From Bacteroidales bacterium (GTDB taxonomy: Bacteria; Bacteroidota; Bacteroidia; Bacteroidales; UBA932): a DNA stretch of 9,610 nucleotides. Every line of letters begins with the position of its first letter. The first letter of the stretch is position 1. A program made the position numbers and the translations under genes. The stretch is from contig JAFWPT010000106.1 of the NCBI GenBank assembly GCA_017509375.1, forward strand, positions 1 to 9,610, read 5' to 3'. Of the stretch, positions 1-7,510 are shown in pieces. The notes below the pieces were generated by a model, which was given only the letters and a program-made list of their open reading frames with translations, was not told where the DNA came from and did no database searches.

Positions 1-582
1 GGGCAGGTACCAATGGCTGGTCTTCTTCTTGATGGGAGCGGCGCCGCTCAGCTTGGAACGGGGGTTGATAAGCTCTTCCGGACTGAGCGTGCTTCCGCAC
101 TTCTCGCATTGGTCTCCGTATGCGCCTTCATTGCCGCACCGTGGGCAAGTGCCCACTATATACCGGTCCGCCAGGAACTGTCCCGCCTCCGGATCGTAGT
201 ACTGTTCGCTCTCGCGGGTGATGAATTTGCCTTCATCGTACAGCTTTCGGAAAAACTCCGAGGCCCCTTCGGCATGAACGGCGGAGGAAGTACGGCCATA
301 TATGTCGAAGTTGATTCCCAGTCCGGAGAAGGAATCCTTGATAAGCTTATGATAGCGGTCCACTATGTCCTGCGGAGAGCAGTTCTGCTGGCGTGCCTTA
401 ATTGTTATAGGCACTCCGTGCTCATCGGAGCCGCATACGTAAAGCACGTCCCTGCCTCTCATGCGCAGGTAGCGCACATAAATATCCGCCGGCACATAGA
501 CGCCGGCCAAATGGCCTATGTGCACCGGACCGTTGGCATAAGGCAGTGCACAAGTCACAAGGGTTCTTTTCTTTTCGCTCAT
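1..582 (-). CDS. metG: Methionyl-tRNA synthetase, N-terminal 194 residues (cut by window edge)
   Basis: Charges tRNA-Met with methionine in the cytoplasm; a class I aminoacyl-tRNA synthetase. Only the N-terminal part is present: the reading frame runs off the left end at base 1 with no stop. Visible motifs are the start of the Rossmann catalytic domain ([15 protein letters not shown], with the HIGH signature at residues 21-24), the GSDEHG block at 51-56, and a zinc knuckle in the connective peptide formed by C146, C149, C159 and C162. The KMSKS loop and the anticodon-binding domain lie outside the window. The ATG at 582-580 fits the usual family N-terminus and overlaps the dnaG stop in an ATGA, so translation is probably coupled to dnaG. 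No Shine-Dalgarno is seen. Identity is secure; whether the C-terminal part is intact cannot be judged. Confidence 0.97.
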   Translation of the reverse strand, partial: MSEKKRTLVTCALPYANGPVHIGHLAGVYVPADIYVRYLRMRGRDVLYVCGSDEHGVPITIKARQQNCSPQDIVDRYHKLIKDSFSGLGINFDIYGRTSSAVHAEGASEFFRKLYDEGKFITRESEQYYDPEAGQFLADRYIVGTCPRCGNEGAYGDQCEKCGSTLSPEELINPRSKLSGAAPIKKKTSHWYLP

Positions 583-2627
583 ATCTTGTCTGTTTTTTCT
601 CTTCCGATTTTCTGCTTGATGCGGCGCTGGGCGGCCTGAAGCTTGAGCATTGCCTGCATCTTTGACATTTGTTCTTCCGGGCTGGCCACTGCCAGTTCCC
701 GGCGGAGGGTATCCAGTTTGTCCTGCACCCGCCTTTCGGCATAAACCATAATGGCTTTAGGGACTCCGTTGGTGAGGAAGGTGGCCGTGGAAGTAAGGGA
801 GGCCTCGAAAGCGCCTACGGTTATCTGATACTTTTCAGTAGAGAAAGACGCCGCCAGGTCGGCCAGGCGCCTGTCCTCGCCGTTCAGCAGCGCACGCAGT
901 ATAGCTTCCTGGGAGAGGCCTTCGTCATAGAGACGCAAATAGCTGTCGTATAGCTGCTTATAGGAGGTATTGGAGAACTCGCTGCCGTCAGCGTCCATGG
1001 ACTCGCGGATGAAGTCCGCTACGCTGGTTTTATCCTCCTCGCTACCGGAATAATAGGGGGAATCGCTCTCGAATTCCATAAGTTCGGTGCCGTAACGGAG
1101 CAGGAAGAACAAGAGATCCCGCTCTGCAGGAGCCAGGGTGCGGTTCTCCAGCGCCAAGGAGCCCGAGTTTCCTGCCGCCGCATCAGGTGCACCGCCATTT
1201 TCCCCGTAGCCGGCATAATCGTAGGGAGCAGAGCCGCCGGAGCCGTTTTCCGAATCAATTTGGTCCCCGGCAGAGGCCCCCGAAGCCTGCGCGGGACGGC
1301 GCTGCTGCTCACGAACGGCCGATTCCATGAGCCGCTTGCGGGTATCGGCGATGCGCTGGAACAGGATGGATGTCTCCACGCCGAAACGCAGGCCGACGAC
1401 GTCCACGTACACCGAACGCTTCACCGGGTCCGGAATCTGGGCTACGGAATCGGCAATGTCGTTGATTAGATTAGCACGCTTGATGGGATCACGCCCGGCA
1501 TCGGCCAACAGCAGCTCAGTCTTGAATTCAATGAAGTCCTGCTCCCCCTTCTCTATGTACTCTTGCATCTGGGCAAGCGTATTCTTGCGGGCGAAAGAGT
1601 CCGGATCCTCCCCTTCCGGCAGGAGCAGCACCTTCACGTTAAGGCCCTCGGCAAGGAATATATCAATTCCGCGCATGGCCGCATGTATGCCGGCGGAATC
1701 ACCGTCATACATGATGGTGACGTTTTCCGTAAACTTGTGTATGAGGCGCACCTGCTCCAGCGTGAGGGAAGTGCCGCAGGAGGCGACGACATTGGTAATT
1801 CCGAGCTGATGCATGGTAACCATGTCCAGGTTGCCTTCCACCAGGATGCACTTGCCGCTGCGGGCTATCTCGCTCTTGGCGAACCAGATACCAAGCAGGT
1901 TGCGGCTTTTTACATATATTTCGGTCTCCGGCGAGTTGACGTACTTTGCAGGATTGTCCGAATGGAGCGTGCGGCCGCTGAATGCCAGCACCCGGCCGCT
2001 TACGGAGTGGACGGGGAACATCACCCGCTCCCGGAATTTGTCAACCACGCTGCCGTCTTCCCGCTGCACCGCAAGTCCGGCGGCAAGAATGTACTCCATC
2101 TTATATCCGGCGGCTACGGCTGCATCTATGAGAGCAGTTTTGCCTGAGGGAGCCCAGCCAAGTCCGAAACGGGCTATCGTATCGTCTTCCAGTCCCCTTT
2201 TGCGCAGGTACTCATAACCCACGGCGCGGCCCTCCGGAGCATTGAGCTGGGAGGCGAAGAACTTCTGGGCAAACTCGGACACCAACAGCAGGCTCTCTCT
2301 CCTCTGCCGCTTTGCAATCTCTTCGGCGGACTCCTCTTCTTCGACTATTTCTATTTTGTATTTGGCAGCCAGATAGCGCAGGGCCTCCACGTAGGAGCTG
2401 TGCTCGTGCTCCATCACAAAGCCTACGGCAGAACCGGACTTGCCGCATCCGAAGCATTTGTAGATGCCTTTGGCAGGCGACACATAGAATGACGGCGTCT
2501 TCTCGTTATGGAACGGACAGCAAGCCACATAATTGGCCCCGCGACGCTTAAGCGTCACGAAATCCCCGACCACATCTTCAATCCTGGCGGTGTCGAGAAT
2601 AAGATTTACTGTCTCCTGCGGAATCAC
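579..2627 (-). CDS. dnaG: DNA primase DnaG
   Basis: Synthesises the RNA primers for chromosome replication and works with the replicative helicase DnaB. The 682-residue protein has the expected domain order. An N-terminal CHC2 zinc finger uses C37, H40, C58 and C61. The catalytic core has FRERVMFPV at about 199-206, KYVNSPET at 228-235, and a TOPRIM fold with E264 (VEGNLD) and D308/D310 (MYDGDSAG). A Gly/Ser/Ala-rich linker spans about 440-495, and a helical C-terminal region that should hold the helicase-binding part spans about 500-682. The start is GTG at 2627-2625, overlapping the recQ stop as GTGA. The N-terminus [16 protein letters not shown] begins where the family normally begins, which supports this start. 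The gene ends in an ATGA overlap with metG. No Shine-Dalgarno precedes it, so expression probably depends on coupling to recQ translation. Confidence 0.97.
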   Translation of the reverse strand: MIPQETVNLILDTARIEDVVGDFVTLKRRGANYVACCPFHNEKTPSFYVSPAKGIYKCFGCGKSGSAVGFVMEHEHSSYVEALRYLAAKYKIEIVEEEESAEEIAKRQRRESLLLVSEFAQKFFASQLNAPEGRAVGYEYLRKRGLEDDTIARFGLGWAPSGKTALIDAAVAAGYKMEYILAAGLAVQREDGSVVDKFRERVMFPVHSVSGRVLAFSGRTLHSDNPAKYVNSPETEIYVKSRNLLGIWFAKSEIARSGKCILVEGNLDMVTMHQLGITNVVASCGTSLTLEQVRLIHKFTENVTIMYDGDSAGIHAAMRGIDIFLAEGLNVKVLLLPEGEDPDSFARKNTLAQMQEYIEKGEQDFIEFKTELLLADAGRDPIKRANLINDIADSVAQIPDPVKRSVYVDVVGLRFGVETSILFQRIADTRKRLMESAVREQQRRPAQASGASAGDQIDSENGSGGSAPYDYAGYGENGGAPDAAAGNSGSLALENRTLAPAERDLLFFLLRYGTELMEFESDSPYYSGSEEDKTSVADFIRESMDADGSEFSNTSYKQLYDSYLRLYDEGLSQEAILRALLNGEDRRLADLAASFSTEKYQITVGAFEASLTSTATFLTNGVPKAIMVYAERRVQDKLDTLRRELAVASPEEQMSKMQAMLKLQAAQRRIKQKIGREKTDKI

Positions 2628-4840
2628 GAAGCTATCTCACATAGGAACTTTATACGCACGAGGCGTATTTCCATCTCGTCATAATCCCCGCCCAGGGCAG
2701 CTATGGCATCGGCAACCGAATCCGAAGCGGCTTCCTCCCGGAAGTACTCGTATATCTCTTCGACTATATCCTCGTCGAAATTCTCTTCGATGTAATAATC
2801 CAGGTTTAGTGACGTACCTGTAGCCACTATGGCCTCAATCTCGCCCATCAGTTCATCCATTTCCATGCCCCTGGCTTCGGCGATATCCTCCAGGGACATG
2901 CATTTGTCTATGCTCTGGATGATGAAAATCTTATTGGCCGACTTGCTCGGAGAGGACTTTACGATGAAATCGTCCGGGCGGGTTATATCGTTCTCTTCCA
3001 CATACTTGCGTATGAGGTCGACGAATTCCGCACCGAACTTGCGGGCCTTGCCTTCTCCCACTCCCTGACAGCCTTTGAGTTCATCGACAGTGATGGGATA
3101 GAGGATAGACATGTCGTCCAGGGCCGGGTCTCCGAAGATAATCCAGGGCTGCAGCTTCAGTTTCCTGGCCACATCCTTGCGGAGGTCTTTCAGCATTGCA
3201 AGCAGAATCGGATCGCCTGCGCCGCCGCCTCCCTTCATCGCGGCATTCGCCGCTGCAGCCTCCTCATCTTCTTCATCATCTGCGTCTCCGCCGGTAAATA
3301 CCCGGTCTTCCACCATCTTCAGCTCATACGGCTGCTTGAGGAAATCCCGGCCTTTGTCGGTTACAGCTATAAGACCGTAGCTCTCAATTTCTTTCTCAAG
3401 CAGGTGCAGGATAAGTCCCTGATGGATTACGGTACACCAGAACTTGTCGCTGCGGTCCTTGCCCTTGCCGTAAAAAGGCAGCTGGTCGTGCTGGTAAGAC
3501 TTCACCATGGCTGTTGGGTTGCCCACCAGCACATTCGCAAGATGCTCTATCTTGAAGTGCTCCGGAAGGGCCTCTATCAGGGAGATGACGAGCTTCATCT
3601 GCTCGCGGCCGTCGAAAAGGGGCTTAGGGTGCACGCAGTTGTCGCAGGAACCGCAGTTATCCTGTGGATAATCTTCTCCGAAGTAGTTGAGCAACAGCTT
3701 CCTCCGGCATTGGTTGGACTCGGCGTAAGCCACCACTTCTCCAAGGAGCTGGCGGCTTATCTCCTGCTCGGCGACAGGCTTCCCCTGCATGAACTTTTCC
3801 AGTTTCTGGATGTCTTTGTAACTATAGTAATCGATGCAATGTCCCTCTTTGCCGTCCCGGCCCGCACGTCCGGTCTCCTGGTAGTAGCTCTCTATGCTCT
3901 TGGGGATATCGTAATGAATGACAAAGCGCACGTCCGGCTTGTCTATTCCCATTCCGAAAGCGATGGTGGCCACTATCACATTGATTTCCTCGGCGAGGAA
4001 GGCATCCTGGTTCTCCGCCCTGGTCTTTGCATCCAGACCGGCGTGGTAAGGCCGGGCCTTGATGCCGTTTATGCATAGCAGCTGGGCTATTTCTTCCACT
4101 TTCTTGCGGCTCAGGCAGTAAACGATACCGGATTTTCCGGAATTCTGCTTGATATACTTTATCATGTCTTTCTCCACGTCCTGTTTGTCCCGGACTTCGT
4201 AGTACAAGTTGGGACGGTTGAAGGAAGACTTGAAGATGGCAGCCCCCTGGATGCCCAGATTCTTGAGTATATCACTCTGCACCTTGGGGGTTGCCGTGGC
4301 GGTGAGAGCGATAATAGGGAGGCGGCCGATCTCATCTACCAGGGCTCTGATACGGCGGTACTCCGGACGAAAGTCGTGCCCCCATTCGGATATGCAGTGG
4401 GCTTCATCCACGGCGTAGAAAGAGATTTTTACCTCCCTCAGCAGAGCCACGTTCTCTTCTTTTGTAAGGGACTCGGGCGCCACATACAGGATTTTTGTTT
4501 TCCCCCCGAGGAGGTCCGCCCGGACCTCCTCGATCTGGGCTTTGCTCAACGACGAATTCAGGAAATGGGCTATGCTGCCGGTGCCGGCGTCGAAGCCGCG
4601 CAGCAGGTCAACCTGATTCTTCATCAGAGCGATAAGCGGGGAAATAACGATGGCCGTACCCTCCATCAGGAGGGCAGGAAGCTGATAGCAGAGAGATTTG
4701 CCGCCGCCTGTCGGCATCAGCACAAAGGCGTCGCCACCTTCGACAAGATGCCGGATGACGAGCTCCTGGTCGCCTTTGAAAGTGTCGTACCCGAAAAAGT
4801 TCTTCAGGGTCTGGTGGATGGTGGCGGAATCTATAGTCAT
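2624..4840 (-). CDS. recQ: ATP-dependent DNA helicase RecQ with extended C-terminus
   Basis: A 3'-5' superfamily 2 DNA helicase acting in recombination and replication-fork repair. Motifs in order: motif 0 with Q25, Walker A TGGGKS (residues 44-49), DEAH box 145-148 followed by CISEWGHDFRPEY, ALTATAT 178-184, GMGIDKPDVR 296-305, and motif VI QETGRAGRDG 321-330. A RecQ zinc site follows with C378, C396, C399 and C402, then a winged-helix region (about 410-510). A low-complexity acidic/Ala/Gly linker (about 517-543) leads to an HRDC domain (about 545-615). The protein is 738 residues; Escherichia coli RecQ is about 610. The extra 120 residues begin after the HRDC and contain a helix-turn-helix-like stretch (see separate finding). 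The ATG at 4840-4838 overlaps the DUF1015 stop by one base (TGATG), and the stop overlaps the dnaG GTG. Confidence 0.97.
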   Translation of the reverse strand: MTIDSATIHQTLKNFFGYDTFKGDQELVIRHLVEGGDAFVLMPTGGGKSLCYQLPALLMEGTAIVISPLIALMKNQVDLLRGFDAGTGSIAHFLNSSLSKAQIEEVRADLLGGKTKILYVAPESLTKEENVALLREVKISFYAVDEAHCISEWGHDFRPEYRRIRALVDEIGRLPIIALTATATPKVQSDILKNLGIQGAAIFKSSFNRPNLYYEVRDKQDVEKDMIKYIKQNSGKSGIVYCLSRKKVEEIAQLLCINGIKARPYHAGLDAKTRAENQDAFLAEEINVIVATIAFGMGIDKPDVRFVIHYDIPKSIESYYQETGRAGRDGKEGHCIDYYSYKDIQKLEKFMQGKPVAEQEISRQLLGEVVAYAESNQCRRKLLLNYFGEDYPQDNCGSCDNCVHPKPLFDGREQMKLVISLIEALPEHFKIEHLANVLVGNPTAMVKSYQHDQLPFYGKGKDRSDKFWCTVIHQGLILHLLEKEIESYGLIAVTDKGRDFLKQPYELKMVEDRVFTGGDADDEEDEEAAAANAAMKGGGGAGDPILLAMLKDLRKDVARKLKLQPWIIFGDPALDDMSILYPITVDELKGCQGVGEGKARKFGAEFVDLIRKYVEENDITRPDDFIVKSSPSKSANKIFIIQSIDKCMSLEDIAEARGMEMDELMGEIEAIVATGTSLNLDYYIEENFDEDIVEEIYEYFREEAASDSVADAIAALGGDYDEMEIRLVRIKFLCEIAS

Positions 4841-6144
4841 CAGTTGTCTTCTAAAGTGTGAATTGCAAGCCCGGAACGGAGCTTAGGCTCGAACCATGTA
4901 GTCTTGGGAGGCATTATATTGCCGGTGTCGGCAATATTGATAAGCTGCTGCATAGAGACCGGATAGAGGGCGAATGCAACTTTCATCTCGCCGCTGTCCA
5001 CCCTGCGTGACAACTCCTCGAGGCCACGGATTCCGCCCACGAAATCGATTCGCTTATCTGTACGGAGATCCTTGATACCCAATATCTTATCCAGCACCAG
5101 ATTGGAGAGGATGGTGACGTCCAGGACGCCTATGGGGTCGCTGTCGTCGTACCTGCCGGGCTTGGCGGTAAGGCTGTACCATACCCCTTCGAAGTACATG
5201 GAGAAATTGTGAAGCCCGCAGGGCTTGTAAACCTGGGAGCACTTGCAATGGCAGGGATATTCACAGTCGCACTTGCCGCCGTCTTTCGTGCAATCGCACT
5301 TACATTCAATCTCGAAATCTTTTCCGAGCGCCTCGAAGAACTCTTTGGCGCTAAGACCGTTGAGGTCCCGGACGACACGGTTGTAGTCTATTATCTTCAA
5401 CTGGCTCTCGGGGAAGCAGACTGCCATGAAGTAATTGTATTCTTCATTGCCGGTGTGAGCTGGATTCTGAGCCTTCTTTTCTGCGCCTACCCGGGCAGCG
5501 GCGGCGGTACGGTGGTGACCGTCAGCAACATAGAAGGCCTCTATGTCGTTTGTGAAAACTTCGGTGATGCGGGCGTTTACGGCATCGTCGTCAATCACCC
5601 AGAAAATATGCTCGAAGCCGTTTTCGTCGGTAAATCTGTATTCGGGCTCGCCTGCAGCCGTATTCCGGATGATGCGGCCGAGTTCCTCGTTGTCTTTGAA
5701 AGCGAAGAAAACCGGCTCTATATTGGCGTTCTGGATGCGTACGTGCACCATACGGTCGTCTTCCTTGTCTTTGCGAGTCAGCTCGTGCTTCTTTATAATG
5801 CCGGCAGCATAATCGTCGGTATGGGCGCAAAGGACTATGCCGTACTGGGTACGGCCGTCCATCGTCTGGGCATATACATAATACTTCTCCTTGTCTTCGC
5901 GGACCAGCCACCCGTTTTTCTGCCAGGTCTTGAAATTTTCCACGGCTCTGTCGTAGGTACGCTGTTCGTGTTCGCCGGCGATAGGGTCGAAATCTATCTC
6001 GGGCTTGGTAATGTGCAGCAAAGACTTCTCGCCCGCCATTTTGCGGGCTTCTGCTGAATTCAAAACATCATAAGGAGGCGCAGCCACTTCGGTGACGATG
6101 CTGCGTGGAGGTCGTAATGCTGAAAAAGGTTTTACTCGTACCAT
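4840..6144 (-). CDS. DUF1015 family protein with a cysteine-rich insert; possible link to serine metabolism
   Basis: A 434-residue soluble protein of the DUF1015 family (COG4198 type). Seen: N-terminal MVRVKPFSALRP and PPYDVLNSAEAR, a central YVADGHHRTAAAAR (205-218), DPIGVLDVTILSN (336-348), and a C-terminal block with NIMPPKTTWFEPKLRSG (409-425). The DGHHR motif and the PKTT block recall SerK-like free-serine kinases of the ParB/sulfiredoxin fold; this is from memory and a kinase role is inference. Residues 281-309 hold nine cysteines (C281, 283, 285, 292, 294, 298, 300, 302, 309) plus H299, an insert I do not expect in the family. Start choice: an ATG 36 bases upstream (6180) would lie upstream of the predicted transcription start, and MVRVKPF matches the family N-terminus, so the ATG at 6144 is preferred. 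It is the first gene of the recQ-dnaG-metG operon, with serC-serA nearby on the other strand. Confidence 0.9.
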   Translation of the reverse strand: MVRVKPFSALRPPRSIVTEVAAPPYDVLNSAEARKMAGEKSLLHITKPEIDFDPIAGEHEQRTYDRAVENFKTWQKNGWLVREDKEKYYVYAQTMDGRTQYGIVLCAHTDDYAAGIIKKHELTRKDKEDDRMVHVRIQNANIEPVFFAFKDNEELGRIIRNTAAGEPEYRFTDENGFEHIFWVIDDDAVNARITEVFTNDIEAFYVADGHHRTAAAARVGAEKKAQNPAHTGNEEYNYFMAVCFPESQLKIIDYNRVVRDLNGLSAKEFFEALGKDFEIECKCDCTKDGGKCDCEYPCHCKCSQVYKPCGLHNFSMYFEGVWYSLTAKPGRYDDSDPIGVLDVTILSNLVLDKILGIKDLRTDKRIDFVGGIRGLEELSRRVDSGEMKVAFALYPVSMQQLINIADTGNIMPPKTTWFEPKLRSGLAIHTLEDN

Positions 6145-6165
6145 GATTTCGGTTATTAATTCTAC

Positions 6166-6197
6166 CGAAGGTACGAACATTTTATTTAAAAAGCAAA
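6166..6197 (-). promoter_or_regulatory. Bacteroidota-type promoter for the DUF1015-recQ-dnaG-metG operon
   Basis: On the minus strand a TTTG (6197-6194) is followed after 20 bases by TACCTTCG (6173-6166), one mismatch from the TAnnTTTG consensus of the Bacteroidota primary sigma factor. The spacing is ideal. Transcription should begin near 6158-6163, giving a 5' leader of roughly 15-20 bases before the ATG at 6144. This placement argues against the longer DUF1015 start at 6180. No terminator or second promoter is obvious between here and base 1, so this may serve all four genes. The boxes are read by eye, not by a scored matrix. Confidence 0.7.
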
Positions 6198-6204
6198 CGG
6201 AAAA

Positions 6205-6744
6205 TCAATTCTCGTCTTCGTCGTAGATTATTTCTTCCTTTTCGTCATCGTCGTCTCCGGCATCGTCATCTTCGTCCTCGTCGTCATCCTCATCCCCGCC
6301 GGGAATACCGGGAAGCTTGCGGTGCTGCTGAGGCAGGTCTTCGAAGGCCACGTAACCATTCTCGAACTCCAGGGGGACAGGTCCCTTGGTATCCACGATG
6401 ACAGGCGCGGGGACGCTTCCGGGTTCTTCGGCTTCCAAGGTGATTATCACGCTCTTGCGAGCTGCTATGTCATAGAAGTATTCAAAACGGACTATTCCGT
6501 CTTTCACGGTTTTGGCTACGGAAACCGCGTCCACGGTGCCGAAGCCGAGGTCCTGCAGGGCATAGCGCGCAGCCACATTGTCCTCCGCATCGAAAGCCTT
6601 GAAGAGTATGGGCTGATCTACAGTAAATTCAAGATCTGCGCGAAGCTGCTTGTGGAAGGTGTAAAGAGAGTGGTTTCCGTTAATCTTATACACCCTGTAA
6701 AAGCCCTTTATACCTTTGAGAGTAACCCTGTAAGTGTACACCAT
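6205..6744 (-). CDS. Small acidic-tailed protein resembling the pRiA4b ORF-3 family
   Basis: A 179-residue protein of unknown function. The first 110 or so residues (MVYTYRVTLKGIKGFYRVYK..., with LYTFHKQL at about 27-34) resemble the pRiA4b ORF-3 / IS1096 passenger TnpR-like fold, found as stand-alone proteins in many Bacteroidota; I place it there by pattern only. The family name comes from mobile elements, but nothing here shows a transposon. The last 29 residues (151-179) are extremely acidic, 22 of 29 being Asp or Glu, encoded by a GAC/GAT/GAG-rich simple sequence. The frame is open upstream to an ATG at 6867, but MVYTYRV at 6744 is where similar proteins begin and where a promoter-like box would allow a start, so it is preferred. 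No Shine-Dalgarno is seen. It lies 60 bases before the DUF1015 start, separated by that gene's own promoter. Confidence 0.75.
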   Translation of the reverse strand: MVYTYRVTLKGIKGFYRVYKINGNHSLYTFHKQLRADLEFTVDQPILFKAFDAEDNVAARYALQDLGFGTVDAVSVAKTVKDGIVRFEYFYDIAARKSVIITLEAEEPGSVPAPVIVDTKGPVPLEFENGYVAFEDLPQQHRKLPGIPGGDEDDDEDEDDDAGDDDDEKEEIIYDEDEN

Positions 6745-6770
6745 AATAGTCTTTTCACAAATTGAATATG

Positions 6771-6778
6771 CGAAGATA
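6771..6778 (-). promoter_or_regulatory. Possible -7 promoter box for the pRiA4b ORF-3-like gene
   Basis: The minus strand reads TATCTTCG, one mismatch from TAnnTTTG and nearly the same as the DUF1015 box TACCTTCG. It lies 26 bases before the ATG at 6744, a sensible distance. No TTTG is found at the expected 19-21 bases upstream; a run of eight T lies directly before the box instead. The call is tentative. Confidence 0.4.
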
Positions 6779-6786
6779 CAAAAAAA

Positions 6787-6845
6787 ACCGGCAGTTTTTG
6801 TATATCTTGGAAAAATGATTTGACACTTTATGAGCACCTGCCGGT
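6787..6845. repeat. 8-bp inverted repeat in the divergent intergenic region
   Basis: ACCGGCAG (6787-6794) and CTGCCGGT (6838-6845) are perfect inverted copies with a 43-base AT-rich spacer. On the minus strand the second arm runs straight into a run of eight T (6780-6787). The repeat lies between the divergent starts of the pRiA4b ORF-3-like gene and yigZ. It could be a two-site operator or, on the minus strand, a weak attenuator-like structure, but the long loop makes a strong terminator unlikely. Confidence 0.45.
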
Positions 6846-6898
6846 CCCGGTTTGCTGGTAAGAGCATTTTATTTCAATGATTATTCACGTAGAATCCT

Positions 6899-6906
6899 TA
6901 TCTTTG
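6899..6906 (+). promoter_or_regulatory. Perfect TAnnTTTG box directly before yigZ
   Basis: TATCTTTG matches the Bacteroidota -7 consensus exactly and ends 7 bases before the yigZ ATG at 6914. If it is used, transcription would begin at or next to the start codon. The upstream -33 region (about 6875-6880) is AT-rich but has no clear TTTG. There is no Shine-Dalgarno between the box and the ATG. Confidence 0.5.
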
Positions 6907-6913
6907 GCATCCG

Positions 6914-7510
6914 ATGAGCGATATTTACAAAAGTATTTCATCCCGGGGCCAAGGGCTGTACAAGGACAGCGGCAGCCGCTTCATTGCTTTCGCCATACCC
7001 GTAGAAACCGACGATGAGGTACGGGAGCTGGTTTCCGGCTTCCGCAAGGAGTATCACGACGCACGGCACCACTGCTACGCTTACCGCATAGGCGCCAAGG
7101 GCGAAACCTGGCGTGCCAGCGACGACGGAGAGCCGTCCGGCACCGCCGGGAGGCCTATCCTGGGCCAGATAGACTCCGCGGGGCTAAGCGACATACTGAT
7201 TGTGGTGGTACGCTACTTCGGAGGCATAAAACTGGGTGTGCCGGGGCTTATCAAAGCTTATAAAAGCGCAACAGCAGACGCTCTCGCAAACGCGCCGGTG
7301 TGCAAAAAAATCGCAGGCGACTGGTACCGGATAGGCTTCGGCTATGATGCGATGCCTCAGGTGATGAAAATGGTGAAGGACCTGGACCTGCCCCAAAGGA
7401 ACAGGGAATTCGGCAGCGACTGCAGCATGGAACTCAGGGTGAGGTGCAGTCTGAGAGAAGATTTTTTGGAAAGAACGAGTACAATCTGTACTTTTGTAGA
7501 CTTATTATAA
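6914..7510 (+). CDS. yigZ: YigZ/IMPACT family protein
   Basis: A 198-residue cytoplasmic protein of the UPF0029 (IMPACT) family. Signature blocks are DARHHCYAYRIG at 49-60, SDDGEPSGTAGRPIL at 69-83, and VVRYFGGIKLGVPGL at 98-112. A second small alpha/beta domain of the DUF1949 type follows from about residue 135. The family is conserved from bacteria to eukaryotes; eukaryotic IMPACT regulates Gcn2, but the bacterial role is not settled, so no reaction is claimed. Length matches the E. coli protein (about 200 residues). The ATG at 6914 fits the usual N-terminus. A promoter-like box abuts the start, suggesting a leaderless message. Its last codons contain the serC promoter, so it is probably transcribed separately from serC-serA, perhaps with some read-through, since no terminator is seen after it. 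Confidence 0.93.
   Translation: MSDIYKSISSRGQGLYKDSGSRFIAFAIPVETDDEVRELVSGFRKEYHDARHHCYAYRIGAKGETWRASDDGEPSGTAGRPILGQIDSAGLSDILIVVVRYFGGIKLGVPGLIKAYKSATADALANAPVCKKIAGDWYRIGFGYDAMPQVMKMVKDLDLPQRNREFGSDCSMELRVRCSLREDFLERTSTICTFVDLL
7465..7496 (+). promoter_or_regulatory. Bacteroidota promoter for serC-serA, inside the 3' end of yigZ
   Basis: TTTG (7465-7468), a 20-base spacer, then TACTTTTG (7489-7496), an exact TAnnTTTG match. Predicted transcription begins near 7500-7504, leaving a leader of about 16-20 A/T-rich bases before the serC ATG at 7520. Both boxes lie within yigZ codons, whose stop is at 7508-7510. This is the best promoter match I see in the window. Confidence 0.75.

Noticed and set aside
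13..639. A 208-codon plus-strand frame antisense to metG and the dnaG end
   Set aside because: The minus strand encodes HIGH and zinc-knuckle motifs of MetRS; the plus frame has none.
3404..4078. A 224-codon plus-strand frame antisense to recQ
   Set aside because: It lies over the conserved helicase motifs of recQ and has no family resemblance.
5209..6057. A 282-codon plus-strand frame antisense to the DUF1015 gene, with hydrophobic stretches
   Set aside because: The opposite strand is a clear DUF1015 protein with conserved motifs; the antisense product matches no family I recognise and its hydrophobic look comes from reversed acidic and Lys codons.
6145..6180. Upstream ATG at 6180 extending DUF1015 by 12 residues
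   Set aside because: It lies upstream of the predicted transcription start, inside the promoter, and the family N-terminus aligns with the ATG at 6144.
6205..6744. The pRiA4b ORF-3 / IS1096 passenger resemblance as a sign of a mobile element
   Set aside because: There is no transposase, no terminal inverted repeats and no target duplication; these proteins are common as chromosomal genes in Bacteroidota.
6745..6867. Upstream ATG at 6867 extending the pRiA4b ORF-3-like protein by 41 residues
   Set aside because: The extra residues come from an AT-rich intergenic stretch with the inverted repeat and promoter-like box, and they do not resemble the family start.
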